Shown here one piece after another: positions 1-13,329 of a DNA stretch of 64,000 bases. Below the pieces are notes generated by a model, which was given only the letters and a program-made list of their open reading frames with translations, was not told the DNA's origin and did no database searches. The position numbers were made by a program, and so were the translations under genes. This DNA comes from Carallia brachiata. Its lineage: Eukaryota; Streptophyta; Magnoliopsida; Malpighiales; Rhizophoraceae. Each line of letters begins with the position of its first letter. Position 1 is the first letter of the stretch. The stretch lies in assembly GCA_021464245.1 (NCBI GenBank), contig JADCRB010000011.1, positions 2,069,226-2,133,225 of the forward strand, given 5' to 3'.

Positions 1-3000
1 CGTTCCTTTTTCTGTTTTGAGTCTATGTGGCTTAGAGACCCCACGTGCAAAGTTACAATAACGAACACTGGAATCAATAGATGGGGCATACTAGCTTGGC
101 AAAATTACCAATGCTTCTTGATGGCTATGCTAATGCTTTAAAAGGATGGGAACGTGCTTTTTTGGCTCAATGAATAAACAGCTAAATCTCTCCAACAACG
201 ATAAGCATTGTTGGAACAAAAGATGTCGTGTGACCAAGTTATGGAGGAGCTGAAGGCTGTACACTCAGATATTAATGAATTTCTGCACAAGATGAGGCTA
301 TATGGGCACTAAGAGCTAGAGTATCATGGCTTCAAGATGAGGAGAATCACATTATTTCCACTTAGTAGCCACACAATGTAGAAGGAGGAATCTCATTCAA
401 AAGATAATTGATGAGAGGGGTGTTTGTCATGCCACTGTTGCTTCAATTGCTGAAGCTGTCACTGATTATTATACCGCTTTATTTAGCTTAGAAGGGGATT
501 GTGATTTACAACTTGTTTTGCAGGTAGTTGAAAGATGGGTATCAGACAAGATGAATGCCATTTTATGTCATCCTTTTACTATTGATGAGATCGAATAGGC
601 CTTGCTCCATATGCATCCCACTAAGGCCCCTAGACCAAATGAAATGTCGGCTTTATTTTTTCAATCATTTTGGCAAATAGTGGGTAGTGATGTGGTCTCT
701 GCCTCACTAAAATTCTTAACCATAGAGGTAAACCTAGTCCTTAATTGCACTCGTATATGTCTCATTCCAAAAGTGAGTTCTCCAGTTTTTTGTAAGGATT
801 ATTAGCCAATATGTCTATGCAATGTGGTGATGAAGATCATTGCAAAGGCTATTGCAAACAGGCTCAAACTCATTTTCCTTAGATTATTTCAGAATCTTCG
901 GGTGTTTTTGTCCTAGGAAGGCTCATCAAAGATAACTCTTTGATTGCTTTTGAGCTTTTCCACTATATAAACCATGAGTCTCAAGGGAAGCAAGGCCACT
1001 TAGCACTTAAACTTGATAAGTAAGGCGTTGTGATAGACGAGAGTGTGCATTTTTGGAAGGCATATGCTTGAAGATGGTGTTTCTCTAACTTGGGTGTCTA
1101 CACCAATGAGATGTGTTTCAATTATTTCCTATTCCCTACTGTGAATTCCACACCAAAGGATGTTTTTCAGACAACTAGGGGGCTTCATCAAGGTGATCCT
1201 CTCCCACCTTATTGGTTATTGATCTGTAGAAGGTCTTTGGCGAACGAGCAGGGTGGATCAAGATTTGTAGACATGTTTCCTCTATCTCTTATCTATTTTT
1301 TTTGCGGATGATAGCCTTATTTTTTTGAATGCCACTATCATTGAGTGCACAAGCTTAAAGGAATTGTTGGCAAAATATGAAGTAGCTTCAGAGCAAAAAA
1401 TTAATTTTGACAAGACTAAGGTCTCTTTCAGTAAGAATGTGAGCTTGGAAGAAAGAAAATCCATTAAGTCTTTGCTTCAAGTTAGGTGGCAGAACAACAA
1501 AAGGGTTATCTAAGTCTACCTATGTTTGTTGGCTATTCAAAAAAGAGTGTTTTCCATTATTTTGGATAAAGTGAAAAAGAAATTGATGAATTGGAAGGAG
1601 AAATTCTTATCATGGGCAGGGAACGAAGTGCTTATCAAGGCAGTTATTCAAACCATACCGACCTATCTCATGAGCTGTTTCCTTATACCACACTCTTTGT
1701 GATTCCTTTCCCAAGTTAGTGAATGAATTCTGGTGGGAAGCTCAATTCTCATAAAAAAGTGCACTGGTCTTCATGCGATAAGATGTTAATGAGTAAGGCA
1801 GACAGAGGTTTGGTTTTAGAGATTTTCATAACTTCATCTACAATGCTAGGAAAGCAATATTGGCATCTTTATTCTAAAGAGGACTCCTTGGTGGCTCAGT
1901 TATTCAAAGCTAAATATTATACTGATTGTTCCATTTTGGACGCTGTTATTGGTGCTGTTCCAAGTTTTATTTTGAGAAGCATTCTATCCTCGAGACCTTT
2001 GTTGCAATGTGGGATGCATTGGTTAGTAGGCAATGGTAGAAGAATAAACATTTGGCGGGATTCTTAGCTACTATCGTCTATTGGCTTTCGAATTCACACA
2101 CCACAAAGCAAAAATGGCTCTTCAATGGTTTTTAACCTCATTGACGCCGATACTAAATGGTAGAGGAAGCCTTGATAAGAAGGATCTTTTCTCCATCTGA
2201 GGCAGATGTGATCTTATTAATCCCAATTAGTATACGAAATCAGAAAGACCGCATGGTATGTTATTATAAGAGGAATGATGCTCATTCTATAAGGAGTGCT
2301 TACATTTAGCTAGGAGAGGCATACCACTAGATCATCTGATCCTTTCTCTTATGGCTCTTATGGGTCGAATGGCCTCTGGAAATTTATTTGGCGGCTACAT
2401 ATCCTAGGAAGATAAAATTCTTTGTCTGGAGGGCCTGCAAGAATTGCTTGCCCACAACTTGACCTTGAAAGCTAGGGGAATGCATATTGAGGATGTATGT
2501 TGAGGTGTGGTCTTGAGCCAGAGACTACATACCATGCTCCTTTCAATTGTTTTCGGCTCTCTATTGTGTGGTTTATGTGCTCTTTTGGCTTCATGATCAA
2601 GAGGTGGGTGTGGTGGATGTGTAGTTGTGGCTAGGGAGGTTTTTTCAATGTAAAGACAAGTTAGTCGTGGAGGTTTCGTCATGCAAGCCTTGGTTATTTG
2701 GAGGTGTGAGAATCTTTGGGTTATGAGATAGAAGTCACTTGATAAGAGCCAGGTGGTACACTTAGCAAGCAAGGTTCTTTCACACTTTACAAGTGCTAAT
2801 GAGAGGCCAGAAAATAGAGCAGAACGTGTACCCGACAATGCTGGTCTTTGTTAGAGGGGGCTTGTCAAGATTAATATAGATGCCATTGTGGGTGAGCAAA
2901 TGAGCGGCCCAGGCTTTATATTCGTAACTACAAGGGTGAGCCTTTATATGCTTATTCCCACCAGTTAGCAGGCTCTGTCAACCTCACCCTGCTAGAATTA

Positions 3001-3345
3001 GTGTCCGTTTGAGGAGCCCTCCAGCAAGCTAAAGAAACGCACTTTAGTCATGTGTGAATTGAGTCTGATTGCCTTATAGTGGTGTCAATAATCCAAGAGC
3101 AATAGTTAGCCATGTCAGAGGAGCACATGGTTGCAGAGGATATTAGAGACCGCTCTTCTTCCTTTGTGAACTTAGTTGCTCACTGCACCTCGTGAGGTTA
3201 ATGGGTGGCTCATGCATTAGCAAAGAAGGACTAATAGTTGGGGGATACAACTATGGATTAGATCTAACTTTGTGGATGCTTTCAATTTAATTGATAAGGA
3301 TGTATTAGCTATTGCAAGTACTTAATAAAATGTGCATCCCTTTTC
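1..3345 (+). mobile_element. Degenerate LINE (L1-type non-LTR retrotransposon) pol remnant, 5' end outside the window
   Basis: The plus strand encodes, in several broken frames, the order expected of a plant LINE. The tail of an endonuclease-like region is at about 15-200. Reverse transcriptase follows, with HPTKAP...ALFFQSFW at 602-700, a degraded IAKAIANRLK at about 838-870, GLHQGDP at about 1180-1200 and FFADDSLIF near 1300. A zf-RVT-like part (KIKFFVWRACKNCLPT) is near 2410-2460, and weak RNase H-like sequence extends to about 3300. Many frameshifts and in-frame stops separate these blocks, so it cannot make a working protein. The family assignment rests on established LINE reverse-transcriptase motifs. 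No clear poly(A) tail or target duplication was found at the 3' side, so the 3' boundary is approximate. Confidence 0.88.
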
Positions 3346-3497
3346 CTAAAAACATTAAGAAAAGGTCATAGATGCCCCATGTATTGCATGGTGTTAAGAT
3401 GAGTATTTTCTATATTGATTTATTTTGAAAAGAGTCATTTTTTTCTTTTTGAAAAGAATTATTCAAAAGTTCCATCAATGCTTTTAAATTAGTGGGC

Positions 3498-4188
3498 CTA
3501 AGAGGGTTTGGGGAATACTTTTAAAGGTACATTTGTGTTTCACTTTCAAAAAACAGGAAGATAGATGTTTGGTAAACTTTTTGGTACTGCTGTTTAATTC
3601 TACTTATTTCTTTATTTAACTTCTGAACAGCAGCTGATTCAAAAGTAACTCTAAGTTACTTTTTGAATTACTTTTCACTTTTTAATATTAATTATAATTT
3701 ATATGAACTAAATTACCTTTAAAGAATATTATATAATTTTACTATTATTTTTTTTTTACTTGTCATATGAATTAGATATGTTAATTTGTTTTATTAGTAC
3801 TTATATAACTTTAATAATTTTTTTAATTATTTTAAATAATATTTTTTACTTTAATTTTCTTTAATACTGATACTTATAAAAAAATCTCAAACATAATAAT
3901 TTTTATTATTTAGTAAAAATTAATATTTTTTTTAAAAAGTTAAAATTAAGTAAAACAATTCTTAATATTATTTATAGAATATTATTCTAAAAATATAAAC
4001 TATAAAAATAAAATTTTCAATATGATATATTGAAATAAATTAGATGTCTAAATTAAACATTTCATTATTCAACAGTAACAGTAAGTATAAAATTAATTAA
4101 ATACTTCTTTAATTTTATCAGTAATCAGTAATTATTAACAATTTTAGTAACAGTAACATTTAATAGGTAATTCAAATAAACTCTAAGT
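3498..4188 (+). mobile_element. AT-rich non-autonomous DNA transposon (MITE-like), family copy A
   Basis: This 0.7-kb AT-rich block is recognisably similar over its first 220 bp to the reverse complement of 12487-13195 and more loosely to 57311-58078. Shared features are a GGAATACTTTTAAAGG-type start, an AACAGCAGCTGATT motif and a TAACT...AGTTACTTTT self-complementary stretch. The two ends are imperfect inverted repeats (CTAAGAGGGTTTGG against CTTAGAGTTTATTTG on the other strand). There is no coding capacity. Superfamily is not settled; the ends resemble hAT-like MITEs, but no convincing 8-bp target duplication was found. Confidence 0.55.
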
Positions 4189-6060
4189 TAGACTTTAATT
4201 AAGGCTATTAAGTACGCCCGAAAACCAGTCAGATAGAGACTAGTCCCAATATTTTCGATCAGTTTGGTAGTGGCATTCAAAAGCTCATGTCAACTTTACC
4301 CTATTTAATTCTTTTTAGAATCACTGTTTCTTTAAAAAAAGGAAATCTTTTTTTTTTTAATCTTTGAAAACAATTAAGATGACATATAAAATAGTCATAG
4401 AATAATTATAAGTAGTAGAAATATCTTTTTAGCAAAATCAAATTTGAATTTTTTTAAAATCAAAACTCATGATAATACTAAGTATTTAAAATAACACAAA
4501 GTATATTTAAAATTTAATTAAAAAAATAAATTTTCTTATTATTTTTAAAAGATTATACTCATTCATATGACTATTCAATGATTATTTTCTATGTCATCCT
4601 ACTAAGACTTTTAATCTTTTTACTCTTGTACGCAGATGATCTCGAAAAGGCCTGATCAGGTTTCAAGAATGTCAAATTTCCTCATTTAATGAATAAGAAA
4701 CTCAGAATTAAATCACCTGGTGGGCCACTTATTTAGTAAATACGGTCATTTTGATTTGTTGCGGGGTCACTGATAAATTCTAAGTTTGATCATTCAGTCA
4801 CAACCAGTCATTTAAGTCTCACATAATTTCCTTTCAAATGTATTTATTATCAAGAAGAATTTTGGTGAACCTGTTTATAGTGTGTAGATTATAAAGGGAT
4901 ATTAAGGTTCCACAGTATGTTGGGCTCTTTGTTTTTCTTTTTCTTTTTTTTTTTTTTTTCCAGCCATCCTTCATACCAGGATCTTAAAGATTGCCCGCCG
5001 CCTATCATGGAGCGGGGCTTGGTAGGTACATGGGGATGGTTCGTTGAGCTTCATTAGTGACATCCCATGATCACTACTTAGCTGGCAGTGCCAAACTACG
5101 TACAACTAGTCAACAACAAGAGTTTGGCATAATAAAGATGAAAAAATCAACGTCACCTGTTCAACTGTTGAGCACATTATTTATTGAGGTTTATTATGTA
5201 ATTTAATTTTAAATAATAAATTAATTATATATTTTTTAATGAATATACAGTTTATTTATTTTTTTTAAATGTCAATCATCTAACAGTTTATATTATATTG
5301 TTGCTACTTAAATATTAGTACTTATCTAGTATTTCTCTTATTTATTTTAGTAAAACTTTTTTTGACATAATATACATCAAGCTATCTATTTCTCTTACTA
5401 AAACTCTTATTTTAGTAAAACTAAATAGACATCAAGATCAAACCTTTTTTTTTTTTCTTTGCTTGGGAGAGAGATACATATATGTCAAAGTTGTTAGGTC
5501 GATCTCTTGCGATAACCGTAGTCAATTAAGCACCAATCAAAATAACTTTCATGTGGCACCATCCTTGAGTCATCGTGATATCATAATTCCGCAAGTTGCA
5601 ACGATTGACCAACTAATTAAAATTCTTCATCAGTTATAAATTGAAAGTAATATCACCATTTTCTTGTTATGTCATATTGAATTTTTTTTTTTTATATCAT
5701 GTTGAATCTTTTATAGACAAATGAATACAAATATAATTACACAAAGATAGTATTGACCGTATATTGAGAAGTGAAAAAAAGAAAAAGAAAAAGAAAAACA
5801 TGAAAGATTTCCGTTGTAAAGCACTGTTAAGACAATTTTGTGGCCAAACAATATCCATATTCCAACTAACAGTATATTTTGTTCAATCACATTAAAAAAA
5901 ATGAACTGTCAAAAATAGAGTTAATTTTTTATTATATATTTTATTATTACAGCTGAACATAATACAATATTTATTATAAAATAAACACTATTTGACCAAA
6001 TTTTCATTTGGCTATCAACATTTCAGTACTTGTATGAAATTACATGCGTAAGAAATCAAG
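4189..6060. other. Intergenic AT-rich DNA, no gene seen
   Basis: No coding region is supported. A long T run (about 4938-4960) followed by a more GC-rich stretch to about 5110 could be a minus-strand retroposon tail, but no internal promoter boxes or target duplication could be made out. The part nearest 6060 is the 3' flank of the zinc-finger gene. Confidence 0.5.
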
Positions 6061-6585
6061 CTAAAAGAAACAATCAACCATAGGGGCTGCCTTGCCAAGC
6101 TTAAAAAACTCCATGTCATTCTCGTAAGGAGTCAAGTTCAAATCTAAACACAAAACCCTTCTGCTATGGGATTTTTTGACGAGCGGCGCACTAGGTTTCG
6201 TCAAGGGAAGAGCCCGGGTTTGATCATTCAAGGCAGATCTATGCCTTCTCATGTGACCCCCCAAAGCTTGGCCTATGGCAAACTCTAGCCCACAAATGGA
6301 GCACTCATGTGTTTTGGGCCTGATCGGTGATTGAGTCTCGAAGCTGCCATCTCCGACCATCGTCCTAGGCTTCTTGTGGCTTGCGCGGTGGCCCCCGAGG
6401 GCCTGAAATGATGGAAACTTCCGATTACACGTTTTGCACTCGAAAACGCGGTTGGTAGCAGAATTAATATTGTTCATGGCGTCATACGAAGGAAATGGTG
6501 ATTCCCTTCCTTGAGATAGCAGCATCAAGCAATTTGCCATGGTTACGCTTTCTATCTCTCCTCCTTCATGCAAACTTCTCTTCAT
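6061..6585 (-). CDS. ZAT11: C2H2 zinc-finger transcriptional repressor, ZAT11-like
   Basis: The single exon encodes 174 residues from ATG at 6585; the frame stays open upstream but without an ATG. Two plant-type fingers, each with C-x2-C-x12-H-x3-H spacing and the QALGGH signature, are present (FQALGGHRASH and GQALGGHMRRH). An L-box-like leucine-rich stretch with NCLMLL lies near residues 25-30, and an EAR repression motif, DLNLTP, lies close to the C terminus. This is the C1-2i subclass of Arabidopsis ZAT proteins. The MKR start and the DLNLTP-x-END tail point to ZAT11 rather than ZAT10 or ZAT12. Family members are nuclear, DNA-binding repressors induced by stress such as oxidative stress or nickel. 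No frameshift or odd residue is seen. Orthology to ZAT11 is inferred from motif layout and length. Confidence 0.93.
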   Translation of the reverse strand: MKRSLHEGGEIESVTMANCLMLLSQGRESPFPSYDAMNNINSATNRVFECKTCNRKFPSFQALGGHRASHKKPRTMVGDGSFETQSPIRPKTHECSICGLEFAIGQALGGHMRRHRSALNDQTRALPLTKPSAPLVKKSHSRRVLCLDLNLTPYENDMEFFKLGKAAPMVDCFF

Positions 6586-6698
6586 TGCAAAGGACAAAGA
6601 AACCACAAAACTGTAAATTTCTTATAATATGAAAGGGGTTGAGGGTTTTGTTTGAAGAGTAAAAACAATGGAACTAAAGTTGGGGGAGTTGTGTGCAA

Positions 6699-6706
6699 TA
6701 TTTATA
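6699..6706 (-). promoter_or_regulatory. TATA box of the ZAT11-like gene
   Basis: The minus strand reads TATAAATA here, about 115 bp upstream of the ATG at 6585, a usual TATA-to-start distance for a plant gene with a short leader. Confidence 0.6.
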
Positions 6707-9052
6707 GCCTGGCTGGCTTTGGTTCAATGTGTCAATTTTTTCTTTTGTGAGAATTTAATCTTCATTTATTTTTTTAATCTTATATTATACAATAAATAGC
6801 ATCTACTTAAAATAAAAAATAAAAAATAATTAATGTGTTATAAAATCATAAATATGTTATATCCAAAACAAAAGTGAATGAAAATAATAAACTCATTAAT
6901 TTCTTAATTTGTTGGGCGTGTAACTACCTTTCACTTTTGTGCTTTGACCATTTTGGAATGATCCTTTTGCACTGCTTTCATATGGGAGAAGGAGGCGACC
7001 GAGGTGGGGATTTTGGGTAATAAAAAATAATAATAGTGGAGAGTGTTGTATATGTGAAATAAGAACACTGGACATGTAAGTAAAGCATGACACCGTGTAT
7101 GAGCCAATGGAGAGGGAAAGAGTCGTCAACCGAGTGCAGCTGAGTCCTTCCTTGTGACTAGAAGATTCTCACTTAAATTTCTTGTTCCGACTCCCAAGTA
7201 TGAAAGAGGAAGCATCCATCGGCATTTTATCTGGACAAATTGTGGGCTGGACTACGTAGAACAACCTCGAAATTATGAGAATAAGAACATTACAAGTGTC
7301 ATTTATTATCATTTTTTTTACAATTACTATGCTTAATTACCAGATAACACGACCAAAAATATGTATAAATATAGGAAAGCAAGTGAATTATTTAAAATTA
7401 TGACCCTGTAATAACCAATTGAGAAGGGGGATAAATTTAAGGGAAAAGATAGGCAGCCGGGTGGTGTGAAAAGGGCCATGCTGGGTGGAGTCGGTCACAA
7501 GCGGTTCCTATCCAGTTTTTCTTCTGTTGTTTTTTTTTCTTTTAATAAAAATATATGATATGCAAACATGTAAAATATCATATGAAAATGAATATTATAC
7601 TATGTACTTAACACTTTTTTTACGGTTGTTTACATTTTTTTTTTTTTGTGTATTATGCACCCTACACTTTTTCTGATTGTCACATTTTTCATACTCTTCT
7701 TCACATCATATTTTACATGTCTGAACATTATATATTTTTTTGTCAACAAGAAAAAAAAAAAAGGGTAGACAGAACCTATGCAGAGCCTAACCCATCCGTT
7801 CCCCTCTGTCCAATAGCCCCGTTAACGGGTTTCTAAATTTAAAAGCTAGTTTTCATATTGTAGCTAAAATCACAATAAATCGCTTGGTCATCTGTTCGTC
7901 ATATGCAAGAGGTAAGACTACCCTCATGCTATTTTTTGTCATTCGCACAAGGTATTAATGAATTTATTATTAATTTATCGCAAACAGAATTTCAAACCCA
8001 TGTGATTCTTATTTCTGAAGATAAAGGCTAAAAATAGTTTAAATTTTTTCTTCCATTCATACATATATAGATGGGTGTTTGCTTTAGTTATACTCGAACG
8101 ACGTAAAGAATGCGTTCGGTAAGCAGAAGAAATGGCTAGCAGGATTAGACAATGCACACTTTGAAGTTTGTAGGGAAGAAGTTGAATATTATCTTTGGAA
8201 GTATATGCTTTTGAGGAAGGGCTAGCTAATAAAATTTTTCTTTAACGCGATCTTGATAAAAGAGAATGATAAAGTATATCACGTGTTAAATACTCAATGA
8301 AAAAAATTAAATGACTCATTTTTATTTGATTACATATGAATATGCAGCGACATGAGCCATATAAAAGTTGAACTTAAGAAAAAAAAATAATAATAAATGA
8401 ACTATTATACTAATATCTGAAGGTTTTAGACACATATTTGCGCTAAGAAATCTGCCAATACTCAGCAGGTTTCGAGGGGATGTTCTCGATCACGTGCTCT
8501 GCATTTGGCATATCGTGTGTTTGGTGGCTTTGTGGGCCTAATTTAATCATGAATCTCCACTCTAGACTGGTTGAAGGACAAGCTTACAATAAGTGTGGGT
8601 AATGGCTGGAACTAGACTTTTCTCTTCCTCACTACTTTTTGGCATATTTGGAAGCAGTCCAAGAAATAATTTAAGGTAATAGTATTGATTTCTTAAACGT
8701 TATTGACAAATGTTTTTACTTTGCTTATCAACTTCAGAATGATTTGAATTATATAGATTCTACATATCTAACTTTTGCGCAACTGGTTTCTTGGGAGATG
8801 CTTTCTATCGATTGGTTCAAAATTCAAATTAAATGTTAATGACAATAGTTTAGGTAAATCTTGGACAACCAAATGCTGGGAGACCGGTTCAGGACTCTGT
8901 ATGTTATTGAGCTGCTGGCTTTTCCATAGGAATTATGCTCACACTTATTAGGACATATGTTGAAACTAAATTAGTTGAGCATTAGAAAAGGTGATGGTGT
9001 ACATAGGTAGTAATTAAATTGGTACAATTTGAAAATCTTAATATTCATCATG
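6707..9052. other. Intergenic region, no gene seen
   Basis: This holds the upstream region of the minus-strand zinc-finger gene and further AT-rich DNA. Short open frames occur but are low-complexity or lack any recognisable family. No RNA gene was found. Confidence 0.5.
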
Positions 9053-9150
9053 ATGTCATATTTATTTCATATTGTTAAGACTATTATTTGGCTCTTTACT
9101 TATGTCATATTTATTTCATATTGTTGAGACTATCATTTGGCTCTTTACTT
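9053..9150 (+). repeat. Tandem duplication, 2 x 49 bp
   Basis: Two adjacent 49-bp copies starting ATGTCATATTTATTTCAT (9053-9101 and 9102-9150) differ at about two positions. This looks like a recent local duplication with no coding content. Confidence 0.85.
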
Positions 9151-10063
9151 TAGAGAAGCAAATTTCTATGAAAATTATTTTAGAAACTCGAGACATTCAA
9201 TAGTCTGAAATGCATGACTTGCAAGAGGTTGATTTTAAAGGTGTATATTTTAATATATAGCTTTTCTTTAGATGAATTTAAAACCTACTGAACATGCCGC
9301 GCAGTAGTAATACTAATATTCGATTATTTTCTTTCAATGGCATTAGCACATATATAATGGAACCAAAACATTTTTCTTCATGGTCATGGTTCTAGAAGTA
9401 TGGGAATCTAATTTCTTGTTTGCAATGCCGTGCTGCCATGCCTTTTCACACATCCATTAAATCATTATTGTGGTTGCCGTCCCAGGAATATATTTGACTT
9501 TTTTATTTTCATGCGAAGCTAATCATAATTTTTGCGCTTTTTTTTTTTTTTTTAACTTTTTTCCCTATTGGATTCTTTGGCAGCTTGAAAACGTGCACAC
9601 AATGGTAGTTGGTGACTTGATGAAGTTGGTTTATTATTAGAATAGAATTTGAACCATGGATTCAAATTGGCTTCATTAAACCCATACCATAATTCTCAAC
9701 TTTGAATTGTTGGCGAGGAAAATTTTGTTGGGAGCATTTTTTAAAGTTCTCACCAAATTTGTACCGAAAGAGGTTCTCACTAAATCACGTTTGCAACATT
9801 ATAATCATATATCTTTAATTTCAAGTTCCATTAGCACGATTTCCATTTTCTGGAAGCCAATTCACATAAAAAACATGTCAACTTGAACCGAAATGGTATG
9901 AACTTAAAGTGACTCAAGTTTAATATTCTAACCTGACGATCCATTCTGACACTTCTAATATCAGGGCATTCTTTGCTACTGGCTTAGTCCATGAGATCAG
10001 TAGTTGGTATCCAAGTATTGCTGACTTTGCTGGATAATATATGAGGTATGACAACTAGCTTTA

Positions 10064-11661
10064 TTGTCTGCATCATCAACCAATCGTCTGTTATTGCATG
10101 CCTTGATAGCTAATGTGTCAGATACCAATGAGAATATAATTTCATGCATATTATTACTCAATTAAAGTAATTCTTTATCTTTAGTATTATTGATATATAT
10201 ATATGATTTGATCATCGATAAACTCTAAAGATAAAGTCTATAAAATAAATATACTTTACAGAGGTAATTATGATGACATTATAATTATGAGATACTTATT
10301 ATCTCAAAGTATTATTCATAAATATTCCTGGTCGATGCTTCATCGAGATGGGACATTGATAAAACCGTGAGACTAGCACATGTTATGTTTTTTTCTTGTG
10401 AAGAAAGCAGTCAATCTCATAAATTGAAGTATAGAGATATTTGAACAAATATATGGGTACTTGTTAGTTGAACAAGTTCACTAAATTGACCCACTTTGAG
10501 AATTTCCAAATGGAATATTACTTGTGTGTCTGAGGAATTTCTCATACGACGGTCGTGTAAGTGATCCTCAGACTTTTGATCATCAAGATATCTCATATAA
10601 GAATTGATATACTTTGATCATACTTCTGAGTTGTCCTAACTAAAGATCGCTTGTAGGAGTTTGTATTGGGCATATCATGAATTATATGGAGACAGTTGAG
10701 TGATCAATAAAGGATTTGTCATCCTGAAATAATTATGGGAGAATATTCCACTGTTCTTAATAGGTATTGATTCATGAAATCCTTGCGCAAGGTGGAATGA
10801 GGATTATAAAGAGTTATGATCTCATTCATGAAATCAATGATCTTGTTGATATTTACGAATGAATATAATTAGACGATATAGAGTAGATAATAATTTCATA
10901 CTCTATATCTAATTAGAACATTCGGATGATGAAATGATTGAATTACACTGACAGACTGTGCACCGAAGGGATTAGTCAAACCACTTTGATATACTTGACA
11001 TTTGAGTGGTCATGATATGTTGCTAGACGTCAATCATAATATATAGATATAAATTAATTAATTAGAGAATTAATGATAAATTAAAAGAGTTTAATTTATC
11101 TAATCTTTTGGGATTATAATTTGTATTCATTGCCAATATGTCAAGATCCTAATGGGTCACACACATTAAGAAATTTGGTGAGAAACATAAAAAGAGATCA
11201 AGTTGGATTTGATTGAAAAGTTTGAGAAACTTTCATGGTCAAATATATGATATTTGAATTTATGGGGACTAAAGTATAATTTATGAGAAATTACAATAGA
11301 GCTTACATAGCCTAAGGTTTCTATAAATAGAACCTCATAAAGTCTGCCTAACGAATGGTTTTACACCGTTTAGAGCTAGCACTCTTCTTTAGGCTTGCCT
11401 TCCTCTCTCTCAAAAAGTTTAGCTTTAAGAGAGTTGTTTTTCTCAGGTAGACGTTTGAACGATAGTAGTTTATGACAACCCGTTGATAGGCATAAAAGAG
11501 AAGAAGAATTGAATATTGCTATGGTAATAATTCTATCTTCTAGACTAGATTGTAATTATATTTAATTAGCAAACGTTCTATTTTTAGGAATCAAAATTTT
11601 AAAAAATCTATTTCCGCTTTGTATTTATTCGATAAATATATCTGCGACTCCTAACATTGTC
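10064..11661. mobile_element. Solo LTR of an LTR retrotransposon with 5-bp target duplication
   Basis: The segment 10069-11656 begins TGCATCATC and ends CTCCTAACA, so it has TG...CA borders, and is flanked by TTGTC on both sides (10064-10068 and 11657-11661). Its last 100 bases (a transcribed-leader-like stretch, then GATAAATATATCTGCGACTCC) resemble the LTR end that in complete plant elements directly precedes an initiator-tRNA-Met primer site. No primer site follows here, consistent with a solo LTR left by recombination. No second copy or internal domain is present. The left border is less certain than the right one; a start at the TGTCAGATACC near 10117 is possible but gives no matching duplication. 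Confidence 0.62.
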
Positions 11662-12486
11662 ATCTTCGGTCACCTCAGTTGAGCCTACACCCATTATACT
11701 TCTTCAAAAGTCTGTTCAAAATAGCGTGCTTGGAGTTCGAGGGTTTTCTTGCGATGGAAGCGCATTCATTGATAAAACAAAGGCTAAGGTCAGTTTAGTT
11801 AACAGGTTAGCATACGAGCTATATCACTGCTTCATAAAGTCTAAGGCAGCACTTTAAAGGCAACGGTTCTACATACATTTGCTTTTGTACTATTAGAGGC
11901 GAGATATATGACTATAAGGTGCACTTATTGTCAAAAGTATTTTGATTTGGGAATTTAAGACGGTTATTTTGTCATTCAGCTTTCTTTATCCAATATCAAC
12001 AGGTTGAGAAAGACTGACAAACATTTTTGGATTAGAAGAAGGTGAAATAAGCACAATCATGAAATTTTTATCATTATTTTCAATTAAGTTTGGGGCAATA
12101 TATAATATGAGAGGGGAAGAAACAATTGAAGAGACTTTTTTTTTTTTAAACAACATTTCGTTTTTTTTAGCTACGTTTGTATATTCCTTAGGTCAAATAT
12201 GCGTTTTAAATGTTTTGACCAAATTCCATTCAAGTTAGGACTTAATTAGAATTGATATCGTAGTTATAGTACCAAAGTGAGAATAAGAAACAATATAAGT
12301 TTTAATTAGAAAAAATCTTGAAAAATTTAGAACTAAAATAAACTTATCTTTTGCAACAAACAGGTACAAATAATTAACAATGGTTAAAGAGAATACAATA
12401 GCCATCCACACGCACACAATGCCATCAACTGATGATTCTGAAGTAGATTTGACCACTAAAGTGTGAAAAAGATGAAAATGGCTCAC
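11662..12486. other. Intergenic DNA with a possible short coding remnant
   Basis: Right of the solo LTR the plus strand stays open to a stop at 11857 without an ATG and reads like protein (VRGFSCDGSAFIDKTKAK). It could be a decayed exon, but I cannot name a family. The rest is AT-rich with nothing recognised. Confidence 0.3.
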
Positions 12487-13195
12487 CTGCTTGGTTTACT
12501 GTTTAATATTATTATTGTTGATTGCTGTTGTTATTTATTGATTATGTTTCTTATTGGTGATTGCTGAAAAGATTAATAATATATTTGATTAATTTTGTAC
12601 TTGTTGTTGCTATTGAATAGTTAAATGACTAATTTTAACATTTAATTTATATTTATGTATCATATTAAAAAATTATTTCTATATTTTATAATTTTTATTT
12701 TTAGATTAAATATTCTATAAATAATATTGAGAATTTTTTCACTTAATTTTTAACTTTTTTAGAAAAATTATTAATGTTTACTAGAAAGTAAAAAAATTAT
12801 AATGTTTGAGATTTTTTAAAGTGTCAATATTAATGATAATTTGAAATAAAAAATATTATTTCAGAATTATTGAAAAAATAAAAATATTGTGTTTATATAA
12901 ATATTCATGAAATAGAGTAACAACTAACAAATATAATTTATGTGACAAGAAAAAAAATTATAAAGTTTTATAAATTTTTTTTAAAGGTAATTTATTCTAT
13001 ATAAATTACTATTAACATTAAAAAGTAAAAAATAGTCTAAAAAACAGCAAAAAGTAGCTTTAAGCTACTTTTTAATTAGCTGTTTTTAAGTACTCATATA
13101 AAAAAAATAAGTAGAATCAAATAGCAATATAACAAAATTTACTAAATGTTTATCTCGTTTTTTAAAATAAAACGTACATGTATCCTTTAAAAACT
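12487..13195 (-). mobile_element. AT-rich non-autonomous DNA transposon (MITE-like), family copy B
   Basis: The reverse complement of this block aligns with the first 220 bp of the element at 3498-4188: the leading TTTTTAAAGGATACAT, the AACAGCTAATTAAAAAGTAG motif, then AGCTACTTTTT and an AT-rich body. It has no coding potential. The ends are approximate. Confidence 0.5.
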
Positions 13196-13329
13196 AATCC
13201 AAAAACCCAATGTGTAATACAGTGATACCCACAAAAGAACAAAACCAACTTACACAACCCATTAAAGCCTTTAAGCAAAAAATCAATCGCAACCTATAAA
13301 AGAAAAAAAGAATAGGTACAACTGCACAA

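Noticed and set aside
2404..2838. Minus-strand frame of 144 codons
   Set aside because: It is antisense to the zf-RVT/RNase H part of the LINE.
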